Positions 17,462-24,663 of a stretch of DNA of 64,000 nt are shown piece by piece; position 1 is the stretch's first letter; each line of letters begins with the position of its first letter. Below the pieces are notes generated by a model that ran no database searches, was not told where the DNA came from, and saw nothing but the letters and a program-made list of their open reading frames with translations. The translations under genes were made by a program, and so were the position numbers. This stretch comes from Salipiger sp. CCB-MM3 (GTDB lineage: Bacteria; Pseudomonadota; Alphaproteobacteria; Rhodobacterales; Rhodobacteraceae): contig NZ_CP014598.1 of assembly GCF_001687105.1 (NCBI RefSeq), forward strand, positions 210,487 to 274,486. The letters run 5' to 3'.

Positions 17462-20230
17462 CTACGCCGCCGTCACCCGCACCGCCGAGAACTTGAACTC
17501 GGGGATCTTGCCGTAGGGGTCGATCGCCGGGTTGGTGAGGATATTGGCCGCCGCCTCCACATAGGCGAAGGGCAGGAAAACCATGTCCGGCGCCACCGCG
17601 CGGTCGGCGCGGGCCATCACCTCGATCTCGCCGCGTCTTGTCTGCAGCTTGACCATGCCGCCCGGCTCCACCCCCAGCTTGCGCAGGGTCGATGGATGCA
17701 GCGAACAGTTCGCCCCCGGCTCCACCGCATCCAGCACCTTCGAGCGCCGGGTCATCGAGCCGGTGTGCCAATGCTCCAGCTGCCGCCCGGTGGTCAGGAT
17801 CATCGGGTAGTCGGCATCGGGCGTCTCGTCCGGCGGGATCACCGAGGCGGGGGTGAACCGCGCCCGGCCCCCCTCGCGGGGGAAGCCATCGGCAAAGACG
17901 ATGGGCTGGCCGGGATCCTCAGGCGAGAGCGAGGGGTAGGTGACGGCGTTCTCGCGCTCCAGCCGGTCCCAGTTGATGTTGTCGAGCGAGGGCATGCCCA
18001 GCTTCATCTCGGCAAAGACCTCGCGCGGATGGGTGTAAGTCCAGCCCAGCCCCAGCCGTTGCGCCAGCTCGGTGGTGATCGCCCAATCCTCGCGCGCCTC
18101 GCCCGGCGGCGTTGCGGCGGCGCGGCCCATCTGCACCTGCCGGTTGGTGTTGGTGACGGTGCCGGTCTTTTCGTAGAAGGCAGCGGCGGGCAGGATCACA
18201 TCGGCATAATTCGCGGTCTCGGTGAGGAAGATGTCCTGCACCACCAGATGCTCGAGCTTGGCGAGCGCCGCGCGGGCGTGCACCACATCCGGGTCCGACA
18301 TCGCCGGGTTCTCGCCAAGGATATACATGCCCCGAATGTCGCCCGCATGCACCGCGTCCATGATCTCGGTGACCGTCAGGCCCTTCTGGGCGCTGAAATC
18401 GTCAGAGCCCCAGATCTCGGTGAAGGCCGAGCGCACGCCGTCGTCGGTCACGTCCTGATAATCGGGCAGGAACATCGGGATCAGCCCCGCGTCCGAGGCG
18501 CCCTGCACGTTGTTCTGGCCGCGCAGCGGGTGCAGGCCCGCGCCGGGCTTGCCGACGTTGCCGGTCATCAGCGCAAGGCTGATCAGGCAGCGCGAATTGT
18601 CGGTGCCATGGATGTGCTGGCTGACCCCCATGCCCCAGAAAATAAGCCCCGCCTTGCCTTTCGCAAAGGTCCGCGCCACGTCGCGCACCATGGCGGCGTC
18701 GATGCCGGTCAGATCCTCCAGCGTTTCGGGCGCAAAGCCCGCGAGGTGCTGCTTCTCGGCTTCCCAGTTCTCGGTGAAACGGTCGATATAGGCCTGATCG
18801 TAAAGCCCTTCCTCGACGATCACCGACATGATCGAATTGAGCAGCGGCACGTCGGCACCGGGGCGGAACTGCACCATATGGCTGGCAAAACGCTTCAGCG
18901 CATGGCCGCGCGGGTCCATGACGATGAGCTTGCCACCGCGCTGCGCGAACTGTTTGAAGAAGGTGGCGGCGACCGGGTGGTTCTCGATCGGGTTGGCGCC
19001 GATGACGATGGCGACATCGGCGTTTTCGATCTCGTTGAAGGTGGCCGAGACCGCGCCGGAGCCGACGTTCTCCATCAGCGCCGAGACCGAGGAGGCGTGG
19101 CACAGCCGCGTGCAGTGGTCGACGTTGTTGTGGCCGAACCCCTGACGGATCAGCTTTTGAAAGAGGTAGGCCTCTTCGTTGGTGCATTTGGCCGAGCCGA
19201 AACCCGCCACCGTCTCGCCGCCCGCATCGCGCAGCTTGGCCAGACCGCTGGCGGCGGCCTCCATTGCTTCATCCCAAGACGCCTCGCGGAAATGGCTGAA
19301 GGGATTGGCGGGATCGACGTTCAGCCCCTTCGGAGCGCCCTCAAGACGGATCAGCGGCTTGGTCAGCCGGTGCGGGTGGTGGATATAGTCGAAGCCAAAG
19401 CGCCCCTTGACGCAAAGCCGCCCCTCATTGGCGGGGCCGTTAATGCCCTCGACGTATTTGACCTTGCCGTCTTTCAGCTTCAGCGAGACCTGACAGCCGA
19501 CGCCGCAGAACGGGCAGACCGATTGCACCGCCTCGTCGAAATCGCGGCTGTCACCGCGCTGCGCCTCATCCACCACGGTGGCGGGCATCAGCGCGCCGGT
19601 GGGGCAGGCCTGCACGCATTCGCCGCAGGCCACGCAAGAGCTTTCGCCCATGGGATCGTCCATGTCGAAGACCGGGAAGGCGTCATGCCCGCGATCCGCC
19701 ATGCCGATCACGTCGTTCACCTGCACCTCGCGGCAGGCCCGCACACAAAGGTTGCACTGGATGCAGGCGTCGAGGTTGACCTTCATCGCCACATGGCTGT
19801 CGTCGAGCAGCGGGATGCGCGCCTCTTCCAGGTTCGGAAAGCGGCTCTCGCTGACGCCGGTCATCTCGGCCATGTCCCACAGGTGCGAGCTGCGGTCATG
19901 CGCCTCGGCGCGCGCGGGCTGGTCGGCGAGCAGAAGCTCCATGACCATCTCGCGCGATTTCTTGGCGCGGGCGCTGTCGGTGGTCACCTTCATGCCCTCG
20001 GCAGGGGCGCGGCAGCAGGAGGCGGCCAGCGTGCGCTCGCCGTCGATCTCGACCATGCAGGCGCGGCAGTTGCCGTCAGGCCGGTAGCCCGGCGCATCCT
20101 TGTGGCACAGATGCGGGATTGTGGTGCCAAGCCGTTTGGCGACCTGCCAGATGGTCTCACCGGTAAAGGCGCTGACCTCCTGCTCGTCGAGGATGAAGGA
20201 GGTCTGGGGAATGTTCGATCCGTCGGCCAT
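17462..20230 (-). CDS. fdsA: NAD-linked formate dehydrogenase alpha subunit
   Basis: A 922-aa soluble molybdenum formate dehydrogenase subunit. An N-terminal [2Fe-2S] ferredoxin domain has C42, C55, C58 and C72 or C73. A His-ligated NuoG-like segment follows, then 2x[4Fe-4S] sites (CIQCNLCVRACREVQ near 156 and CVACGECVQACPTGA near 199). The catalytic-domain cluster uses CPFCGVGC near 239 and LCVKGRFG. The metal ligand is C377 in DHCTRLCHASSV. The molybdopterin-binding end has ILTTGRQLEHWHTGSM. There is no signal peptide, so it acts in the cytoplasm, reducing NAD with FdsB. GGAGG lies 8 nt before the ATG. It follows the fdsGB fusion gene, with a 36-codon ORF in the gap. Confidence 0.95.
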   Translation of the reverse strand: MADGSNIPQTSFILDEQEVSAFTGETIWQVAKRLGTTIPHLCHKDAPGYRPDGNCRACMVEIDGERTLAASCCRAPAEGMKVTTDSARAKKSREMVMELLLADQPARAEAHDRSSHLWDMAEMTGVSESRFPNLEEARIPLLDDSHVAMKVNLDACIQCNLCVRACREVQVNDVIGMADRGHDAFPVFDMDDPMGESSCVACGECVQACPTGALMPATVVDEAQRGDSRDFDEAVQSVCPFCGVGCQVSLKLKDGKVKYVEGINGPANEGRLCVKGRFGFDYIHHPHRLTKPLIRLEGAPKGLNVDPANPFSHFREASWDEAMEAAASGLAKLRDAGGETVAGFGSAKCTNEEAYLFQKLIRQGFGHNNVDHCTRLCHASSVSALMENVGSGAVSATFNEIENADVAIVIGANPIENHPVAATFFKQFAQRGGKLIVMDPRGHALKRFASHMVQFRPGADVPLLNSIMSVIVEEGLYDQAYIDRFTENWEAEKQHLAGFAPETLEDLTGIDAAMVRDVARTFAKGKAGLIFWGMGVSQHIHGTDNSRCLISLALMTGNVGKPGAGLHPLRGQNNVQGASDAGLIPMFLPDYQDVTDDGVRSAFTEIWGSDDFSAQKGLTVTEIMDAVHAGDIRGMYILGENPAMSDPDVVHARAALAKLEHLVVQDIFLTETANYADVILPAAAFYEKTGTVTNTNRQVQMGRAAATPPGEAREDWAITTELAQRLGLGWTYTHPREVFAEMKLGMPSLDNINWDRLERENAVTYPSLSPEDPGQPIVFADGFPREGGRARFTPASVIPPDETPDADYPMILTTGRQLEHWHTGSMTRRSKVLDAVEPGANCSLHPSTLRKLGVEPGGMVKLQTRRGEIEVMARADRAVAPDMVFLPFAYVEAAANILTNPAIDPYGKIPEFKFSAVRVTAA

Positions 20231-20233
20231 GGC

Positions 20234-20344
20234 TCATGCCTCCCGATCGCTGTGCTGCGGTTCGGACGCGGCCGCGGCGGACTGAGCGCCACGGCCGCGC
20301 TGCTGCGCGTCCCGGAGAGGGCGGGGGGAGGGAACGCGCATCAT
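20234..20344 (-). CDS. Possible 36-aa Arg/Pro-rich leader-type ORF between fdsB and fdsA
   Basis: An ATGATG overlaps the fdsB stop (AATGATG) and opens a frame of 36 codons that ends with TGA 3 nt before the fdsA ATG. The frame exactly fills the intercistronic gap. The peptide (MMRVPSPRPLRDAQQRG, then a QSAAAASEPQ stretch) resembles no family I know. It may simply provide translational coupling so that ribosomes run from fdsB to fdsA, or be a chance ORF. There is no independent ribosome binding site beyond the end of fdsB. Confidence 0.3.
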   Translation of the reverse strand: MMRVPSPRPLRDAQQRGRGAQSAAAASEPQHSDREA

Positions 20345-22035
20345 TTCACCTCCTCGGGGAAGTGCTTCATCACCAGCCGGATTGGGTTCGGAGCGGCCTG
20401 ACCGAGGCCGCAGATCGAGGCGTCGGTCATCACTTGGCACAGGTCCTCGAGCAGATCTCCATCCCATGTCTCCGCCTGCATCAGCTTCACCGCCTTCTCG
20501 CAGCCGACGCGGCAGGGGGTGCATTGCCCGCAGCTTTCCTTTTCAAAGAACTTCAGCATGTTGAGCGCCGCGCCGCGGGCGCTGTCCTTGTCCGACAGCA
20601 CCACAACGGCCGCCGATCCGATGAAGGTGCCATGCGGCTGCAGCGTGTCGAAATCCAGCGGCACATCGCCCAGCGTGGCGGGCAGCAGCCCCGAAGACGG
20701 CCCGCCCGGCTGATAGGCCTTGAACACATGGCCCTCGGCCATGCCCCCGGCGGCGCGGATCAGATCGTTGATCGTACTGCCCGCGGGCAGCACATAGACG
20801 CCGGGATTGGCCACACGCCCCGAGAGCGAATAGCTGCGCAGCCCCTTGCGGTCGTTGCGCGCGACCTCGGATTTGATCTCATGGCCTTCGCGGGTGATGC
20901 GGGCGATCCAATGCAGCGTCTCGACGTTATGCACCAGCGTCGGGCGGTCAAAGATGCCCACCTGCGCCACATAGGGTGGGCGCAGCCGCGGCATCCCGCG
21001 CTTGCCCTCGATCGACTCGATCATCGCCGACTCTTCGCCGCAGATATAGGCACCCGCGCCGCGGCGCAGGTCGATATAGCCCGGCGCCACCAGCCCCGCC
21101 GCCTCGAGCGCCGCGATCTCCTTGTGCAGGATGTGCAGGATCGCCGGGTATTCGTCGCGCATGTAGATAAAGCACTTCTCGGCCTCCACCGCCCATGCGG
21201 CGATCAGCATGCCCTCGAGCATCAGATGCGGTTCGCGCTCGAGATAGAAGCGGTCCTTGAAGGTGCCGGGCTCGCCCTCGTCGCCGTTCACCGCCAGATA
21301 GCGCGGGCCGGGATTGGCGCGCACGAATTCCCACTTTTTGCCCGAGGGAAAGCCCGCGCCGCCCATGCCGCGCAGCCCGGCGGCAAAGATCGCCTCCTGC
21401 ACCTGCTGCCAGTCGCCGCCGTCCCGCAGCGCCAGCAGCTCTTCATAGCCGCCCGCAGCGCGATAGGCGTCAAAGCCCTGATAATTGGGGATCACCGGCT
21501 CGAAATCGCCCTTGTCGAGCGCCGCCTTTATCTTTTCGGGGGTGGCGTGATCCACGTGCAGATGGCCGATCTCGACCGTCGGCCCGGTGTCGCAGCGGCC
21601 CATGCAGGGCGCGCGCAGCACCCGCACCTTGGCCGGATCATGCCCGGCGGCCAGCGCGTCGAACAGCGCCTCAGAGCCCGCCATCTCGCACGACAGCGAG
21701 TCGCAGACGCGGATGGTCAGATCGGGGGGCGGGGTCTCGCCTTCTTTCACCGGGTCGAAATGGGCGTAGAAGGTCGCCACTTCCCAGACCTCGGCCATCG
21801 ACAGGCGCATCTCTTCGGCCAGCGCGCGCAGATGCGCGGCCGAAAGATGCCCATAGCGGTCCTGAATGAGATGCAGAAACTCGATCAGCAGATCACGCCG
21901 CCGCGGCTGGTCGCCGAGCAAGGCGCGGACCTCGTCCCATGCCTGATCCTCCAGCTGCCGCCCCTTGGGCGTGGCGCGGCCCTTGCCGCCCTTGCGTCCG
22001 GATTTCCAGATTCCCTGCTGCTCGTCGAGCGCCAT
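20341..22035 (-). CDS. fdsB: NAD-linked formate dehydrogenase beta subunit, FdsG-FdsB fusion
   Basis: A 564-aa diaphorase subunit. Residues 25-165 are the NuoE/FdsG-like part with a [2Fe-2S] site (C111, C116, C144, C148; CDSLSC and APCMGRC). From about 190 it is NuoF/FdsB-like, with GMGGAGFPSGKKW and NGDEGEPGTFKDR for FMN/NADH binding. An SLBB domain and a [4Fe-4S] site, CGQCTPCRVGC from C502, follow. In many bacteria these two parts are separate genes, fdsG and fdsB. I chose the ATG at 22035 with GGGAGG 6-7 nt upstream, rather than the 18-codon longer start. It passes electrons from FdsA to NAD+. The promoter is the divergent region 22036-22189. Confidence 0.94.
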   Translation of the reverse strand: MALDEQQGIWKSGRKGGKGRATPKGRQLEDQAWDEVRALLGDQPRRRDLLIEFLHLIQDRYGHLSAAHLRALAEEMRLSMAEVWEVATFYAHFDPVKEGETPPPDLTIRVCDSLSCEMAGSEALFDALAAGHDPAKVRVLRAPCMGRCDTGPTVEIGHLHVDHATPEKIKAALDKGDFEPVIPNYQGFDAYRAAGGYEELLALRDGGDWQQVQEAIFAAGLRGMGGAGFPSGKKWEFVRANPGPRYLAVNGDEGEPGTFKDRFYLEREPHLMLEGMLIAAWAVEAEKCFIYMRDEYPAILHILHKEIAALEAAGLVAPGYIDLRRGAGAYICGEESAMIESIEGKRGMPRLRPPYVAQVGIFDRPTLVHNVETLHWIARITREGHEIKSEVARNDRKGLRSYSLSGRVANPGVYVLPAGSTINDLIRAAGGMAEGHVFKAYQPGGPSSGLLPATLGDVPLDFDTLQPHGTFIGSAAVVVLSDKDSARGAALNMLKFFEKESCGQCTPCRVGCEKAVKLMQAETWDGDLLEDLCQVMTDASICGLGQAAPNPIRLVMKHFPEEVK

Positions 22036-22104
22036 CGAGTGCCTCCCTTTCACGTCGGTGGGTTGATCGGTTGTGCGGCATCGGATCATTTCAGGTCAAT
22101 ATCG

Positions 22105-22137
22105 CTATCCCGTCAGTTGATAGAGAAATCCTATCAA
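22105..22137. promoter_or_regulatory. LysR-type operator candidate upstream of fds operon
   Basis: TTGATAG (22117-22123) and CTATCAA (22131-22137) form a perfect 7-bp inverted repeat with a 7-bp spacer. A further half-site CTATC lies at 22105-22109. ATAG-N7-CTAT fits the T-N11-A pattern of LysR-type sites. Known fds operons are controlled by the LysR-type regulator FdsR from a divergent gene. Here the divergent gene is tusA-like, so the regulator would have to act from elsewhere. The binding assignment is inference. Confidence 0.55.
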
Positions 22138-22189
22138 GCGAAGAACGCGAAGGATGGACAGCGGCGCAGCTCTTGCCTAAGCAAAGCAG

Positions 22190-22438
22190 ATGACCAGCGA
22201 TCAGATTTGGACACAGGAACTCGACGCCCGCGGGCTGCTTTGCCCGCTCCCCGTGCTGAAGGCGCGCAAGCGGCTGCAGTCGATGGGCACGGGCGACGTG
22301 CTGCGCATCATCGCCACCGACCCCGCCGCCGTGATCGACGTGCCGCATTTCTGCAATGAGGCCGGGCACGACCTGATCGGCACAGCCGAAGAGGCCGAAG
22401 CGCAGGTCTATCTGGTTCGGAAGGGGGCGGGCGTCTAA
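22190..22438 (+). CDS. TusA-family sulfurtransferase
   Basis: An 82-aa cytoplasmic persulfide carrier. The family motif CPLPVLKARKRL follows LDARGL near residues 12-30, with the first Cys as the sulfur-carrying residue. TDPAAVIDVPHFCNEAGH covers the second helix. It is divergent from fdsGB and close to fdhD. FdhD needs sulfur from a desulfurase to activate the molybdenum cofactor, and TusA proteins have been linked to cofactor sulfuration. A role in supplying sulfur to FdhD or to cofactor synthesis is therefore plausible but unproven. The ribosome binding site is weak. Confidence 0.88.
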   Translation: MTSDQIWTQELDARGLLCPLPVLKARKRLQSMGTGDVLRIIATDPAAVIDVPHFCNEAGHDLIGTAEEAEAQVYLVRKGAGV

Positions 22439-22442
22439 GCGC

Positions 22443-24110
22443 TCACCAGAGGTCCCAGCGCCCAAGGAAGAGCACACAGGCGGAAAGCACGGCGTTCGCC
22501 ACGGCATGGGCAAGGATCGCATCAGCCAATCTTCCGCGCAGCATCGTTGCCGCCGTAAAAGCGAGGCCAGCGATAATGCCAGCGAGCCATGCCTCATGCA
22601 TCAGCCCGAACGCGATGGCGCTGCCCAATGCTGCGATTGGTGTCACCTTGTTCTGAGGGATCTTCCAGAATGTGCCCGACACGAGCACCCGCTGGAGGTA
22701 GCCGCGGAAGGCAAGCTCCTCAATCACCGGCACAACGAGAGTCGTGCCAATCAGGCGCGCCGCGATCCAAAAGATCAGGGCCGGAGACGCCATCTGCCGA
22801 AGCGTCTCCGGCATGGCACGCTCCTCAGGCGTGGTGTGCGGGACTAGCATGAGCCAGACCAGAGCAACCGCAAGCCCGATCAGTGTGCTGCCAGCGAGGC
22901 CTATTCGCGCATTGGCATCTGTCAGATGTGGCCTGACAATATCTGAGATGTAGCGCCTGAAGTGCCAGAGGAGTGCGAGGCAGGCACCGACCCTAAGCGG
23001 ATAAAATGGATCGGCGGCACCCATGCTGAAGGCTGCGGTCACCAAGCCCATCGCGAGCCAGGCAAGGAAGGGCAGCAAATGGGCGGCGGTGATGTCGCCA
23101 CGCAGCGAGTGAGCCGCCTCACCCGAGCCTGCCTTCTGCGCATACTCGCGTTTCAGCAAGGTGATGCGCTGCGACGCCAGCATCACCAAAATGCTCACAC
23201 CACTGAAGAAAATCCAGCCTGCCATCGAATGGAACGATCCCTTGGCGAGTTCGGGGCTGACACGGTCACCAATGTAGAGCAAGGCCGCGATGCGCAGACT
23301 GTTCATCAAAAAAGAGATCGCCGCACCCGCAGGTAACAGCAGCAGAGCGTGTGGAAAGCGCAATTCTGAGCGGAATGCGAAGAGATAGCAGCCAAGTACC
23401 GCTGTTACGAGCGCCATGCCCTCGATGCCAGAGCAGGACCGGTCGACAAAAACCGCGAAGGTCCCGAATTGGATCAACGCCTGTTCGGGGAAGGTGACCA
23501 CAGTGCCACAGCAAGCGTCGAGGAGCGCGGCAGACATATGAAGCGTCGGGATTGCCAGCAGTGGCCAATGGGGCAGTAGCAGCGCTGCGCCGAGGCCACC
23601 AAGCGCTCCGATCAGGGCTGCGGTGGCAAAGAGCGGCGCGTATATGCGCAACGTCGGGAAGAAATGCGGCCCGATTATCGCGCGGATCAAGCTGCCTGCG
23701 GAAAAAAGGCCGCTCAGGAGCCAAACGATAAGGAGCAGAGGTCCCGCGGAACGTGCCAGCGTGTCTCCGGCAAGGATACGAAGAAGGATCACGAAGAATA
23801 TGCAGATCGTCAGGACGTGGACAGCCAGCCATAGCGGCGTTCGGTTATCCCGCGCAGAAAAGGCCGTGGTGTCGATCTGATACGCGGCCATGTCGTGGCG
23901 ACGCACAACCAAAGCGGCGATCATCGCGGCCACTGCGCCTCCGGCGAGCGCCGAGCCGTTGCTGAGCGTGCTGCGCCAGATCCAGGGCAGGCGCTGCAGA
24001 GCATCGCCGTCGTAAAGGTTTGCAAGCCACAGGAACATGACGACATATTCCAGCGCGATCACAATCAGAACGGCACCGGCCCAATAAAGGGGCCGGTGTG
24101 TGGAGCGCAA
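22443..24110 (-). CDS. xrtE: Exosortase E fused to CPBP/CAAX-type membrane protease
   Basis: A 555-aa polytopic membrane protein. The N-terminal exosortase half has the expected Cys/Arg/His triad in order: DRSCSGIEGMAL (Cys), SFLMNSLRIAALL (Arg) and GSFHSMAGWIFF (His), around residues 220-310. The C-terminal half is a CPBP-type intramembrane protease with EELAFRGYLQR and later membrane His residues (GLMHEAW, ILAHAVANAV). This fusion is the known exosortase E/protease of the VPEID-CTERM system. It should cleave or sort the neighbouring 86-aa CTERM protein. It begins with TTG at 24110; the next Met would remove half of the first membrane helix. It is 29 bp downstream of its target gene. GC content looks lower than in the flanking fds and moeA genes. 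Confidence 0.93.
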   Translation of the reverse strand: MRSTHRPLYWAGAVLIVIALEYVVMFLWLANLYDGDALQRLPWIWRSTLSNGSALAGGAVAAMIAALVVRRHDMAAYQIDTTAFSARDNRTPLWLAVHVLTICIFFVILLRILAGDTLARSAGPLLLIVWLLSGLFSAGSLIRAIIGPHFFPTLRIYAPLFATAALIGALGGLGAALLLPHWPLLAIPTLHMSAALLDACCGTVVTFPEQALIQFGTFAVFVDRSCSGIEGMALVTAVLGCYLFAFRSELRFPHALLLLPAGAAISFLMNSLRIAALLYIGDRVSPELAKGSFHSMAGWIFFSGVSILVMLASQRITLLKREYAQKAGSGEAAHSLRGDITAAHLLPFLAWLAMGLVTAAFSMGAADPFYPLRVGACLALLWHFRRYISDIVRPHLTDANARIGLAGSTLIGLAVALVWLMLVPHTTPEERAMPETLRQMASPALIFWIAARLIGTTLVVPVIEELAFRGYLQRVLVSGTFWKIPQNKVTPIAALGSAIAFGLMHEAWLAGIIAGLAFTAATMLRGRLADAILAHAVANAVLSACVLFLGRWDLW

Positions 24111-24139
24111 TAAGCGCCCTTGAGAGGCTGCCTGAAGTC

Positions 24140-24400
24140 TCAGACTTCGCGCCGACGGTAGGACGTCATGAGCACCAGCGCGCCAAAAACGAGGGCGAGG
24201 GCCGCAGCAGCGCCTTGTCCACCGATCTCGGGGACGCTAACCGAAGATTGGCAAAATACAGCTTGCCCCGGGTTGCATGCAGAGGGACTTGCATTGGCCG
24301 AGCCCTGTCCGTTGTAGCCTTGTGCGAGAACAGGGCCGCAAAGGGAGAATGTCACGGCGCACGCAAAGGCGGTTTGGGTAAGTAGTCTCTTCGCTGTCAT
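24140..24400 (-). CDS. VPEID-CTERM-like exosortase E target, minimal surface peptide
   Basis: An 86-aa protein made almost wholly of sorting signals. A signal peptide (residues 1-26, ending GPVLAQ) comes first. A mature segment of about 30 residues contains two Cys (CNPGQAVFC at 42-50). The sorting motif VPEIGG starts at 56, followed by a membrane helix (AAAALALVFGALVLMTS) and the basic tail YRRREV. The tripartite motif-helix-Arg layout is that of VPEID-CTERM proteins, here with Gly in place of the usual Asp. GAGG lies 8 nt before the ATG. It is the upstream gene of xrtE, so enzyme and substrate form a self-contained pair. The function of the processed peptide is unknown. Confidence 0.9.
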   Translation of the reverse strand: MTAKRLLTQTAFACAVTFSLCGPVLAQGYNGQGSANASPSACNPGQAVFCQSSVSVPEIGGQGAAAALALVFGALVLMTSYRRREV

Positions 24401-24663
24401 TATGAAGCCTCAGTTGAAAGGGTTTCGTCAAATAGTGGCCTTACAAGTGCCTCAAATTAGCGTCTTTACAATGAAATTTGGAAAGAAACGTCGAGGCCCA
24501 CAACTTGGAAGAGATATGGCCGCCCTCCACATGCCTTAATCTAGATTTGCGTACATTAAATTTGCGTTAACAATATTGGCCGGCGCGAATGCCGATTTTA
24601 GAGGCGCATTTTCTGGGAATCGTGCCCTCGTCAGAGCAGGCCAATTCGCGCTGATGGCTGAGC
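24401..24663. promoter_or_regulatory. AT-rich promoter region of the exosortase pair with direct repeats
   Basis: This 263-bp gap between the moeA-like stop and the CTERM gene start is clearly richer in A+T than its surroundings. The 8-mer ATTTGCGT occurs twice as a direct repeat (24545-24552 and 24560-24567, 15 bp apart). It could be a regulator site for the minus-strand transcript. No ORF or RNA gene was recognised. Confidence 0.45.

Noticed and set aside
17306..20401. 1031-codon open frame on the plus strand
   Set aside because: Antisense shadow of fdsA with the same composition bias and no start signal.
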